Below, one piece after another: positions 21,809 through 29,612 of a DNA stretch of 64,000 bases. The notes under the pieces were generated by a model. That model made no database searches, was not told the origin of the DNA, and saw nothing but the letters and a program-made list of their open reading frames with translations. Made by a program: the position numbers and the translations under genes. The stretch is from contig NZ_BMVV01000009.1 in assembly GCF_014650895.1 (NCBI RefSeq), forward strand, positions 189,102-253,101, written 5' to 3'. Within the stretch, counting starts at the first letter, position 1; every line of letters begins with the position of its first letter. Source of the stretch: Streptomyces omiyaensis. Lineage in GTDB: Bacteria; Actinomycetota; Actinomycetes; Streptomycetales; Streptomycetaceae.

Positions 21809-22315
21809 GTGCATCCCCGCTGGGGACTCCGGTTCCACTGGTGGGCGGTGGACCCGTTCGACCGGGTCGGGTTGTTCCGGTCCGCCTTCGGCCAGGTGCC
21901 CACCGCGGCCCACGCGCAGGCGCGGACGATGGACGAGGCGGCGGCGTGGGCCAGGAAGCGCCACCCGGAGTGGTTCGACCTGGACTGCGGAGGGGAGGAC
22001 TGCCCCTCGCACTGCCCCGTCGGGCTGGGGCGGGCACCGTACCTGTTCGACTGGGACGACCACCACGACTCCCGCTACGTCCGCTCCGGAGTGCCGGCAC
22101 GACCGCTCGGGGTGTCCGAGCTGCCCGCGGACGTCGCGGCGGCCGCGCGGCTCGTGCCGGTCGGCTTCCCCTTCGACCGGGCTCCCCAGGTCGACCTGGG
22201 CTATCCCGGGGGCCGGGAGGCCATCCGGGCCTCGTCGCTCACCCCCTGCACGTGCTGCCGACCGCACCCGGGCGGGCGGGAGGCCTCCGCGGAGGGCGAG
22301 GCCGGGGTCCCGTAG
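21809..22315 (+). CDS. Hypothetical protein, 168 aa
   Basis: I do not recognise the family. The protein is rich in Trp, His, Asp and Cys, for example RWGLRFHWWAVDPFDRVGLF, DCGGEDCPSHCP and TPCTCCRPHPGG; the cysteine pairs could bind metal. The start is uncertain: GTG 21809 is the first in-frame start codon I find, and no clear ribosome site precedes it. It lies between the lipid genes and the convergent regulator gene. Whether it belongs to the light locus is not known. Confidence 0.6.
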   Translation: MHPRWGLRFHWWAVDPFDRVGLFRSAFGQVPTAAHAQARTMDEAAAWARKRHPEWFDLDCGGEDCPSHCPVGLGRAPYLFDWDDHHDSRYVRSGVPARPLGVSELPADVAAAARLVPVGFPFDRAPQVDLGYPGGREAIRASSLTPCTCCRPHPGGREASAEGEAGVP

Positions 22316-22411
22316 GGCGGGGACCTCGTCGAGCCGGGGCCCGGTGGAACGGGGACCCCGTGGAACCGGGAGCCGGCCGTGGGAAACCCGCTTCCGCCCG
22401 GCGGGACCTCC

Positions 22412-23533
22412 TCAGCCCTCGGCGTTCCCGCCCGGCCCGCCACCGCCGCCGTACAGCCGCGCGATCACGCCGATCGCCTCGCGGAGCCCGGCGGGCCGGG
22501 CCATGCCGGGGCCGGGGGGCCGGCCGAGCCACCCCGGTCCCGCCAGCAGGACCAGCGGGGCGGTCCGGGCCCCCCGGACCCCGAAGGCGGTCCCGGCGAC
22601 GTGCCGGGCCAGGGAGTGGCTCGCGGTGGACCGCGCCTGCGACCAGAGCGCGACGGCGGCGGGGCCCGACCGCCGGACCGCCGCGTCGAGGGCCTCCGCG
22701 GGGACGGCCGCGCCGAACATGCGCGTCGGCAGGCCCCGTTCGGCCAGTCCCGCCGTCAGCGCCTCCAGCGGCAGCGTGTGCTGCTCCCCGGGGACGCACG
22801 CCAGCACCACGGGGGCGGCCGTCGGGGCGACCACGGGCGCGGTGACCGAGACCCGCCGCAGGGCGGTCGAGACGTGCCAGGAGAGCAGGTGCTCGACCTC
22901 GACGTACCGGTCGTCGGACGACTCCCACTTCCGGCCCACCGCGTGCAGCGTCGGCGCCATGATCTCCTCCCACGCGGTGACCAGCCCGTACTCGGCCAGC
23001 ACCTGCTGGAGCAGCGCCTCCATCGCGGGCCCGTCGAGGCGCACGGCCGCCCGGGCGAGTCCCCGGCACTCCCGCCGTACGTCCCCCAGCGGCAGCCCGC
23101 TGCCGGGCCCGCCGCCGTGCGCTCCGGCGTGCGCTCCGTTCACCCTGTTCGCCCGTACGGGCTCCGGCGCGGTGACCGGCTCCGCACTTTCCCCGGGCCG
23201 GTCGGTCCCCCCGGTCCGGCCGGGTTCCTCCGGCGGGGGCGGCACGTGCGGGGCGGCCCCGGCGGGGCCGGGACCCTCCGTGGGGGGCCGGGTGCCCCGG
23301 GCCGCCCGCGCCGCCTCGGCGGGCGGGACGCCCGACGCGGTCAGGCGGCACATCTCCTCCAGCAGGGCCACGTCCTCGGGGCTCCAGCGCCGGTGGCGTC
23401 CGTCGGCGCGGACGGCGGGACCGATGCCGTACCTCTGGTCCCAGGAGCGCACCGTGGTGGGGGAGACCCCCAGGCGCCGGGCCACGGCGCCGGTCGTGAT
23501 CCCGTGAGCGGTGTCGGACATGTCATCCACCAT
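22412..23533 (-). CDS. litR: MerR regulator with adenosylcobalamin-binding domain, LitR/CarH type
   Basis: The 373-aa protein has an N-terminal MerR helix-turn-helix (about 11-62: GAVARRLGVSPTTVRSWDQR), a Pro/Gly-rich linker (about 80-148), a helical cap (about 150-225) and a Rossmann B12 domain (about 240-365). W203 and the E214-H215 pair form the cap signature of light-sensing B12 regulators, and H252 in PGEQH is the candidate lower axial cobalt ligand. In CarH/LitR the dark AdoB12 tetramer binds the operator and light breaks the Co-C bond to release DNA. Start is ATG 23533, which touches the operator, or ATG 23521, which has GGTGGA upstream. It probably represses itself and the sigma gene. 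Confidence 0.88.
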   Translation of the reverse strand: MVDDMSDTAHGITTGAVARRLGVSPTTVRSWDQRYGIGPAVRADGRHRRWSPEDVALLEEMCRLTASGVPPAEAARAARGTRPPTEGPGPAGAAPHVPPPPEEPGRTGGTDRPGESAEPVTAPEPVRANRVNGAHAGAHGGGPGSGLPLGDVRRECRGLARAAVRLDGPAMEALLQQVLAEYGLVTAWEEIMAPTLHAVGRKWESSDDRYVEVEHLLSWHVSTALRRVSVTAPVVAPTAAPVVLACVPGEQHTLPLEALTAGLAERGLPTRMFGAAVPAEALDAAVRRSGPAAVALWSQARSTASHSLARHVAGTAFGVRGARTAPLVLLAGPGWLGRPPGPGMARPAGLREAIGVIARLYGGGGGPGGNAEG

Positions 23534-23534
23534 A

Positions 23535-23556
23535 CGATGCGGAAACGCTGCGAACT
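23535..23556 (-). promoter_or_regulatory. Putative LitR/CarH-type operator at its own start
   Basis: Read on the + strand, CGATGCGGAAACGCTGCGA (23535-23553) consists of two 11-bp direct repeats (CGATGCGGAAA, CGCTGCGAACT). It matches the element at 16310-16328 at 17 of 19 bases. It ends one base before ATG 23533, so bound protein would block transcription or a near-leaderless start. Confidence 0.6.
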
Positions 23557-23657
23557 CGGGGCGGGTTCATGGGGGCACCGGCTCGCCCCCGGGAGGGGCC
23601 GGGGCCGGACGGGGCGGGGACAGGGCCGGGGGCGAGGTCCGGGTCGGACGCGCGGGA

Positions 23658-24095
23658 TCAGGGGATCCGTTCTCCCGCGGCCTCCGGGAGGCGGCGCGCG
23701 ACGGCGTCGGCGAGCCGCTCGAACTCCGGACGCAGGAAGGGGGCCAGCGGCCGGGCGAGGCCCTTGAAGGTCAGGGAGGCCCGGTAGCGCAGCCGGGTGG
23801 CGGTGCCCTCCGGCTGGAACCACAGGTCGTCCACCGCGGTCACCGTCCGGTTCTCTCCGACGAACACCAGCCGTGCGGGCTCGCGCACGGTGAGCTCGTA
23901 GCGCAGTTCGGTCTCCCGGCCGCGGAACCGTGACGTGTTCCGCCAGCCGGCCCCCTGCCGCACCGGTCCGTCGTCGAGGCGGACACACCGGACGGTGCCG
24001 GGGTCCCATTCCTCGGTGCGGGTGAAGTCCTCCATATAGGCGACGAGCTCGCTCAGGGGGCGTCGCACCACGATCACCCGTTCCACGCTGATCAC
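23658..24095 (-). CDS. SRPBCC-family (polyketide cyclase/START-like) protein
   Basis: The 145-aa protein fits a single START/SRPBCC fold: N-terminal strand ISVERVIVVRRPLSEL, helix with FTRTEEWDPG, then alternating strands and a long C-terminal helix (LRPEFERLADAVARRL). It binds a hydrophobic ligand; no catalytic motif can be named. GTG 24095 is chosen because GGAGG lies 8 bases upstream; the much longer frame upstream is spurious. It lies 124 bp downstream of the litR start on the same strand and 226 bp from the divergent peptidase gene. Confidence 0.8.
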   Translation of the reverse strand: MISVERVIVVRRPLSELVAYMEDFTRTEEWDPGTVRCVRLDDGPVRQGAGWRNTSRFRGRETELRYELTVREPARLVFVGENRTVTAVDDLWFQPEGTATRLRYRASLTFKGLARPLAPFLRPEFERLADAVARRLPEAAGERIP

Positions 24096-24321
24096 CGCAC
24101 GGTCCTCCTTCCGGTCCGGTTCCGATGCCGGGGCACCGGCCCCGGACACCCCCACTTCCCGCGCCGGGCCTCCGGCGGATGCGCCCCGCGCGCGGTTCCT
24201 CCTCCCTCTCTTCACCCCCCCGCCTCTTTTCCTCCCTCCCCGACGACGGGGGCCGTCCCCACCCCGGACGGGCCCGGAGGCCGGATGGAGGTGACGGGCC
24301 GTCGGACGGGAGGGTGGGGGC

Positions 24322-25881
24322 ATGACAACACGCCCGGCGCACACGCCCCTTGCCGCTTCCGCCGTCGTCCTCGCCGCGGCCGCGCTCGTCTCCGCCGCCC
24401 CGGCGAGCGCGACCGCCGACCGCCCCGCCCCGCGCGCCGCCGGCCGGGCGGCCGCGACGGTGGACGCCGCCGTCGGCGGCCCGCTCCGGTGGGGCGACTG
24501 TCCGGCCTCGGTGAAGCCCGCGGACGGGCAGCGCTGCGCGACCCTCTCGGTGCCGCTCGACCACGCCGACCCCACCGGCCCCCGCGTCGGCCTCGCCGTC
24601 TCGCGCCTCGCCGGCACCCGCCCGGAGGAGCGGCGCGGCACGCTGCTCGTCATCCCGGGCGGACCCGGCGGCTCCGGGGTGCAGCGGCTCGCCCAGAAGG
24701 GCGCCGCGCTCGCGGAGGAGACCGGCGGGGCGTACGACCTCGTGGCCTTCGACCCGCGCGGGGTCGGCGGTTCGGCGAAGGCGCGGTGCGGTCTCGCGGA
24801 CGAGGACCGGTGGATGGTGACCCTGCGCTCCTGGCCCGCCGCCGACGGGACGATCGGTGCCACCGCCGAGCGGGCCCGCCGGATCGCCGACGCCTGCGCC
24901 CGCAACGGCGGCCCCGTGCTGCGGAGCCTCACCACCGCCAACCAGGTGCGGGACGTGGAGCTGCTCCGGCGGGCCCTCGGCGAGGAGAAGCTGTCGGCCT
25001 GGGCCACCTCGTACGGCACCTACGTCGCCGCCCGGTACGCGCAGGAGCACCCGGAGCGGACCGACCGCTGGGTCCTGGACAGCAGCGCGGACCCGGACCC
25101 GCGCCGGGTCGCGTACGGCTGGCTCGCCGACATGGCGAAGGGCGCCGAGGACCGCTTCCCGGACTTCGCGGCCTGGGCCTCCCACCCGGACCGGGCGGCC
25201 GGGGGAGCGCGCCTGGCCGACACCCCGGAGGGGGTGCGGGCGCTCGTCCTCGAACTCGCCGCGCGCCTCGACCGGGAGCCCCGTGCCACCGGGGCGGCCG
25301 GCGCACCGCTCACCGGGGCCGCCTTCCGCCAGGCCCTGCAGAGCGCCCTCTACTCCGACGCCGCCTTCCCCGGCTTCGCGCGGCTCGTCGGCCAGGTCCT
25401 CGACCCGGAGGGCGTGCCCGTGCTGCCGCCCGAGCTGGCCGGGCCGATGCCGGACGAGGCCGCGGCCATCACCGTGGGCGTGATCTGCAACGACGTCGAC
25501 TGGCCCCGCTCCGTGCCGGCGTACGCCCGCGCGGTCGCCGCCGACCGGGTCCGGCACCCGCTCACCGGGGGCATGCCCGTCAACACCACCCCCTGCGCCT
25601 TCTGGAAGGGCGGTGCGGTGGAGAAGCCGGTCCGCCTCACCGACGACGGCCCGTCCAACATCCTCATGATCCAGAACCTCCGCGACCCCTCCACCCCGCA
25701 CTCCTCGGGGCTGCGGATGCGCGAGGCCCTCGGCGACCGCGCCCGCCTGGTCTCGGTCGACCGCGGCGGCCACGGCGTCTACCTGACGGCCGCGGGCGGC
25801 GCCGGCAACGCCTGCGGCGACCGCGCCGTCACCCGTTTCCTGCTGACCGGCACCCGCCCGGCCACCGACATCCGCTGCTGA
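24322..25881 (+). CDS. Secreted alpha/beta hydrolase, tripeptidyl-aminopeptidase-like
   Basis: The 519-aa precursor has a Sec signal peptide (cleavage near ASA, residue 30) and the S33/TAP-like fold: IPGGPGGSG oxyanion loop (111-118), FDPRGVGGS, the nucleophile S230 in WATSYGTY (first Gly of GxSxG replaced by Ala), a helical cap, and a C-terminal TAP domain with the acid in LRDPSTP and the base in GGHGVYL. Such Streptomyces exoenzymes remove tripeptides or hydrophobic residues from peptides outside the cell. It converges on the subtilisin-like gene 38 bp away. Confidence 0.9.
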   Translation: MTTRPAHTPLAASAVVLAAAALVSAAPASATADRPAPRAAGRAAATVDAAVGGPLRWGDCPASVKPADGQRCATLSVPLDHADPTGPRVGLAVSRLAGTRPEERRGTLLVIPGGPGGSGVQRLAQKGAALAEETGGAYDLVAFDPRGVGGSAKARCGLADEDRWMVTLRSWPAADGTIGATAERARRIADACARNGGPVLRSLTTANQVRDVELLRRALGEEKLSAWATSYGTYVAARYAQEHPERTDRWVLDSSADPDPRRVAYGWLADMAKGAEDRFPDFAAWASHPDRAAGGARLADTPEGVRALVLELAARLDREPRATGAAGAPLTGAAFRQALQSALYSDAAFPGFARLVGQVLDPEGVPVLPPELAGPMPDEAAAITVGVICNDVDWPRSVPAYARAVAADRVRHPLTGGMPVNTTPCAFWKGGAVEKPVRLTDDGPSNILMIQNLRDPSTPHSSGLRMREALGDRARLVSVDRGGHGVYLTAAGGAGNACGDRAVTRFLLTGTRPATDIRC

Positions 25882-25919
25882 GGGGTGTCCTGCCGGCCGG
25901 CCGGGGCGGGCGCTCCCGG

Positions 25920-27125
25920 CTACAGGCCGCCGGTGTGGAGGAGCTTGTTGGGGGTGCCGTTGCTGACGTTGGTCAGGACGTCCTTGGTGGACTGCTCGTC
26001 GAGCCACGCGGCGACCTCGGCCGGGGCGGCCGAGGGGTGCGCGGCCTTGTAGAGCGCGGCGACGCCGGTGACGTGGGGGGCGGCCATGGACGTGCCGTTC
26101 AGGGAGGCGGATCCGCCGCCCAGACGGGCCGACACGATGTCCTGGCCCGGGGCGTAGAGCTCGACGCACCTGCCGTAGTTGGAGAAGGACGTCTCCTCGT
26201 CCCACGCGTTGGAGGCCGCGACGGTGACCGCGCCCTCGGCCGAGGCGGGCGACACGTCGCAGGCGTCCTTCGCGTCGTTGCCGGCCGCGAGGACGGGCAG
26301 CACGCCGGCGTTGCGCAGGGCGGTGGTCGCGTTGTTCAGGGCGGCGGACCTGGCACCGCCGAGCGAGCCGTTCAGGACGGCGGGCTGCCGGGCGTTGCGC
26401 GCCACCCACTCCAGTCCGGCGATCATGCCCGAGTACGAGCCGCGACCGTCGCAGCCCAGGACGCGGACGCTGACGAGGGCGGCCTTGCGGGCGACGCCGT
26501 ACGTCTTGCCGGCCACCGTGCCGGCGACGTGCGTGCCGTGCCCGTTGCAGTCCTGGCCCGAGCGTCCGTCGCCCATCGCGTCGAAGCCGAACGAGGCGCG
26601 GCCCCGGAGTTCGTCGTGGGCGTAGTCGATGCCGGTGTCGAGGATGTAGGCGGTCACGCCGGCGCCGCTGCCGAGGGTGGTGAAGTCGCCGTCCAGCGGC
26701 AGGTTCGCCTGGTCGATCCGGTCCAGGCCCCAGGAGGAGGCCGGGCTCCGGGCGCCGTCCGGGAGGGCCGGCCGCGGCGGGGCGGGGGTCACCGCGTCCT
26801 CCTCGACCGACGCCACGCCCGGCGTCCTGCGGACGGCGTCGAGCTGGGCCGCGGTCAGCGGGGCGGCGAAGCCGTTGAGCGCCTTCTTGTAGACGAATGT
26901 GGGCGTGAGGCCCAGCTTCTCGGCGACCGCGGCCGCGTCGGCCGTCCTGTCGAGGGTCACGATGTACTCCCCGGGCACCGCGTCGGCGGCGCTGACGAGC
27001 GGTGCCGGGACGGGTTCCGGCCCGGCACCGGGATCGGAGGCCGTCGCGGCGGGGGCGGTCAGGGCGGTGAGGGGCAGGACGGAGAGGGTGACGCTCGCCA
27101 GGGCGAGTCGGGTACGTGTGTTCAC
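25920..27125 (-). CDS. Secreted subtilisin-like serine protease (S8)
   Basis: The 401-aa prepro-enzyme has a signal peptide (about 1-30), an I9 inhibitor propeptide (about 50-112: PGEYIVTLDR to GVASVEEDA) and an S8 proteinase-K-like domain. The triad is D163 (ILDTGID), H196 (GHGTHVAG) and S346 (GTSMAAP), with the oxyanion Asn in AAGND. Several cysteines suggest disulfides. GTG 27125 is the start; no ribosome site is obvious, so the mRNA may be leaderless. Upstream DNA (27130-27215) is the least GC-rich stretch nearby and probably holds the promoter. Confidence 0.93.
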   Translation of the reverse strand: MNTRTRLALASVTLSVLPLTALTAPAATASDPGAGPEPVPAPLVSAADAVPGEYIVTLDRTADAAAVAEKLGLTPTFVYKKALNGFAAPLTAAQLDAVRRTPGVASVEEDAVTPAPPRPALPDGARSPASSWGLDRIDQANLPLDGDFTTLGSGAGVTAYILDTGIDYAHDELRGRASFGFDAMGDGRSGQDCNGHGTHVAGTVAGKTYGVARKAALVSVRVLGCDGRGSYSGMIAGLEWVARNARQPAVLNGSLGGARSAALNNATTALRNAGVLPVLAAGNDAKDACDVSPASAEGAVTVAASNAWDEETSFSNYGRCVELYAPGQDIVSARLGGGSASLNGTSMAAPHVTGVAALYKAAHPSAAPAEVAAWLDEQSTKDVLTNVSNGTPNKLLHTGGL

Positions 27126-27297
27126 ACAGGGGAGCGCATCATGCAGAAACGATCAGCCCCTACGACATCCGCGCCCGATTCAAACGGATGCCTGAAACAT
27201 CATCACAATGGGTCTCCCGGGCGCCGTTGGGATGCGGGTGGGGCCGGGCAGGATCGGTGGGGACCCCAGGAACGGTGGGGCCGGAGGGAGACCGATC

Positions 27298-27843
27298 GTG
27301 GCCAGTGAGTTCCAGCGCGACAAGCTCGTCAACATGTTCCGCGCCTTCGACGCCGACCGGAACGGCCATCTCGACCGGACGGACTTCGAGGCCCTCGCGG
27401 AGCGGTGGCGGAGGCTCCCGAGGGTGCGGACCGGAGCCGGGCTCGCCGCGCGGGTGGACGCGGTCATGCTGGGGTGGTGGGACCGGCTCGCGGCCCACGT
27501 GGACACGGACGGGGACGGCAGGATCGACCTGGACGAACTCCTCGCCATGGTGGACCTGCTGCCCACCCTGCGGGAGGAGGTCGCCGCGACCGCGGAGACC
27601 GTCTTCGACGCCGTAGACGAGAACGGCGACGGACGGATCTCGCCCGCCGAGCACCAGCGGCTGGTGGACACCTGGCACGGCGAGAGCGTCGACGTCACCG
27701 GGGTCTTCGGCCTGCTCGACCAGGACGGGGACGGCCACCTGAGCCGGCCCGAGTTCACCGCGCTGTGGATCCAGTTCTGGACCAGCGACGATCCCGCCGA
27801 GCCGGGCAACCAGCTCTGCGGCCCCGTCCCGGCCCGCACCTGA
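27298..27843 (+). CDS. Calmodulin-like EF-hand calcium-binding protein
   Basis: The 181-aa cytosolic protein has four EF-hand loops: residues 18-29 (DADRNGHLDRTD, Asp at position 12), 69-80 (DTDGDGRIDLDE), 107-118 (DENGDGRISPAE) and 141-152 (DQDGDGHLSRPE). Loops 2-4 have canonical Ca ligands. It resembles calerythrin-type actinobacterial calcium sensors or buffers. GTG 27298 is chosen because GGAGGGAG lies 8 bases upstream; the frame before it is spurious. It stands alone, divergent from the S8 protease, and ends at a hairpin. Confidence 0.9.
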   Translation: MASEFQRDKLVNMFRAFDADRNGHLDRTDFEALAERWRRLPRVRTGAGLAARVDAVMLGWWDRLAAHVDTDGDGRIDLDELLAMVDLLPTLREEVAATAETVFDAVDENGDGRISPAEHQRLVDTWHGESVDVTGVFGLLDQDGDGHLSRPEFTALWIQFWTSDDPAEPGNQLCGPVPART

Positions 27844-27856
27844 CGCCGGACCGACG

Positions 27857-27885
27857 CGGCGCGGGCGGTGCCGCCGCCCGCGCCG
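27857..27885. terminator. Hairpin between EF-hand and crcB genes
   Basis: Perfect 12-bp stem (27857-27868 and 27874-27885) with a 5-base loop between convergent stops at 27843 and 27887. Confidence 0.65.
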
Positions 27886-27886
27886 G

Positions 27887-28261
27887 TCAGGCCCAGATCG
27901 CGTCCGCGAGGGTGGTGCCGACGAGGACGGCGCCGAGTCCGGCGACGACGCTCGCGACGACGTTGGCCGCGGCGAGGAACCTCGCCCCGGTCTCGGCCAG
28001 GCGCAGGGTCTCGTAGGAGAACGTCGAATACGTGGTCAGGGCGCCGCACAGGCCGGTGCCGAGGAGCAGCCGCAGCGACTCGGACGCGGCGCCGTGGACG
28101 GCGGCGCCGGTGAGGAGGCCCAGGACGAAGCTGCCGGACACGTTGACCGTGAAGGTGCCCCAGGGGAAGGCGGAGTCGTGGCGCCCGCGCACCGCCCGGT
28201 CGGTCAGGTGGCGCAGGGGCGCGCCGACCGCGGCGCCGAGGACCACCAGCAGCCAGTTCAC
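27887..28261 (-). CDS. crcB: CrcB/Fluc fluoride ion channel subunit
   Basis: The 124-aa membrane protein has four helices and Fluc hallmarks: [14 protein letters not shown], the pore Asn region [15 protein letters not shown] and [17 protein letters not shown] with the F-box/sodium-site turn. It exports fluoride as a dimer. GTG 28261 overlaps the stop of the upstream paralogue by GTGA, so the two are co-translated and could form a heterodimer. No fluoride riboswitch was recognised upstream of the pair. Confidence 0.93.
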   Translation of the reverse strand: MNWLLVVLGAAVGAPLRHLTDRAVRGRHDSAFPWGTFTVNVSGSFVLGLLTGAAVHGAASESLRLLLGTGLCGALTTYSTFSYETLRLAETGARFLAAANVVASVVAGLGAVLVGTTLADAIWA

Positions 28262-28770
28262 CGCGCCCCCTCCCGGCGCCCCGCCACGATCCGGCGCGTC
28301 AGCCACGCCGCGCTCCACACCGCCGCCAGCGCCACCAGGAGCGTCCCCGCCAGATAGGCCAGGGCCCGGAGGGGCCGGCCGCCGTCGGCCAGCTGCTGGA
28401 CGTCGGTCGCGTAGGTCGAGAAGGTCGTGAAACCGCCCAGCACGCCGGTGCCGAAGAACGGCCGGACCAGAGGGGGCGCCGCCCACACGTCGGTGACGAT
28501 CACCATGAAGACGCCGATGACCGCGCAGCCGGCCCCGTTGACCCACAGCGTCGTCCACGGGAAGCCGCCGTCGGGCGTCGGCCAGAGGAGGGAGGCCGCG
28601 TAGCGGGCCGTGGCGCCGAGCGCACCGCCCGCCGCGACCGCGCCCACGACCGCGAACCGCTCGCCCCGGGCGGCCCCGGGCGAGCCCGGGGAACCGGCGC
28701 CGGGCGGGTGTCCGGCAGGGGCGGCGCCGGGGTCGACCGGCTCGTCGGAGGGGGACCGGGGGACCTTCAT
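28258..28770 (-). CDS. crcB: CrcB/Fluc fluoride ion channel subunit
   Basis: The 170-aa protein has a cytosolic Pro/Gly-rich tail of about 45 residues followed by the four-helix Fluc domain: [32 protein letters not shown] and [18 protein letters not shown]. The ATG at 28770 is chosen (GAAGGA six bases upstream); a longer frame to 28809 is less likely. It precedes the second crcB by a 4-bp overlap. The 246 bp upstream (28771-29016) is GC-rich with no gene or clear promoter. Confidence 0.92.
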   Translation of the reverse strand: MKVPRSPSDEPVDPGAAPAGHPPGAGSPGSPGAARGERFAVVGAVAAGGALGATARYAASLLWPTPDGGFPWTTLWVNGAGCAVIGVFMVIVTDVWAAPPLVRPFFGTGVLGGFTTFSTYATDVQQLADGGRPLRALAYLAGTLLVALAAVWSAAWLTRRIVAGRREGAR

Positions 28771-29016
28771 CGGCTGTCCTTCTCCTCCTGCTCGCCGCTC
28801 GCCCTCCACGCCGGGGGGTGCGCGTGACCGCGGGGAGGGACCGTCGGCGGCACCTGCCGCGGTGGGGGTACGGCGGGCCCCAGCGCCGCGCGACCGGCCC
28901 TCGGGACGGCCGCCGGCCCCAGGGTACCCGGGGGCGATCGGACCGTCTCGTCCGAGCCGGCGGGGCCACCGCCCCCACCCCCGCGGGCCTCGGGGCGAAG
29001 CGGCACCGCGAACCGG

Positions 29017-29054
29017 CCGCCGCCCCGCGTCCGGGGGCGGACGCGGGGCGGCGG
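29017..29054 (-). terminator. Strong terminator hairpin after the SHOCT gene
   Basis: Perfect 16-bp inverted repeat (29017-29032 and 29039-29054, 6-base loop), 20 bp beyond the stop of the minus-strand gene ending at 29074. Confidence 0.75.
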
Positions 29055-29073
29055 GGCGTTCCCGGACGCGGGG

Positions 29074-29553
29074 TCAGGCGGCCCGCCGGGGCTCTTCCGC
29101 GGCGGGGGCGGGCATCGGGGGCCGGTCGTCGCCCGCCGGGCGCGGGTCGTCGGTCAGCACCAGGGTCTTCGCCCGGCGGAACTCCTCGTCCGTGATGGCG
29201 CCCCGCGCGTGCAGGTCGGAGAGGCGCGCCAGCTCGTCGGCGCTGCTGGGCCGGGCCGTTCCCGAGGCGGTCCTGCGGATGTACGCGTCGAAGTCCTGCT
29301 GCTGCGCCCGCGCCTGGGCGATCTCGCGGCGGCCCATGTTCTTGCCGCGCGCGATGATGTAGACGAGGACGCCGAGGAAGGGCAGGAGGATGACGAAGGC
29401 CAGCCAGCCCGCCTTCGCCCAGCCGTTCATCTCGTGGTCCCGGAAGATGTCCGTGATGATCCGGAACAGCAGGATGAACCACAGGACCCACAGGAAGAAC
29501 CAGAGCATGCTCCAGAACACGCTGAGCAGCGGATAGTCGTAGGCCAGGTACAT
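29074..29553 (-). CDS. Two-TM membrane protein with SHOCT domain
   Basis: The 159-aa protein has two hydrophobic helices near the N-terminus (about 8-33, rich in Trp/Phe/Leu, and 48-68) with the PLDc_N-like pattern between them, then a charged linker (QARAQQQDFDAYIRR) and a C-terminal SHOCT motif (ELARLSDLHARGAITDEEFR, about 124-143). SHOCT motifs promote oligomerisation; the family is probably a membrane-associated stress protein of unknown mechanism. GGAGAGAGGG precedes the ATG at 29553. The next gene, HdeD-like, lies 59 bp upstream and may share the transcript. Confidence 0.85.
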   Translation of the reverse strand: MYLAYDYPLLSVFWSMLWFFLWVLWFILLFRIITDIFRDHEMNGWAKAGWLAFVILLPFLGVLVYIIARGKNMGRREIAQARAQQQDFDAYIRRTASGTARPSSADELARLSDLHARGAITDEEFRRAKTLVLTDDPRPAGDDRPPMPAPAAEEPRRAA

Positions 29554-29612
29554 GTCCCTCTCTCCGTTCTGCCGCCTCCCCGGACGCGTGGCCCGGAGCA
29601 CCGCCCCGCCCG

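Noticed and set aside
27138-27158. ATGCAGAAACGATCAG upstream of the S8 protease resembles the LitR-type site
   Set aside because: Only 12 of 16 bases match and the 11-bp repeat is lost, so it is probably chance in a locally AT-richer region.
28771-29016. Fluoride riboswitch upstream of crcB
   Set aside because: The conserved core sequence was not found by eye.
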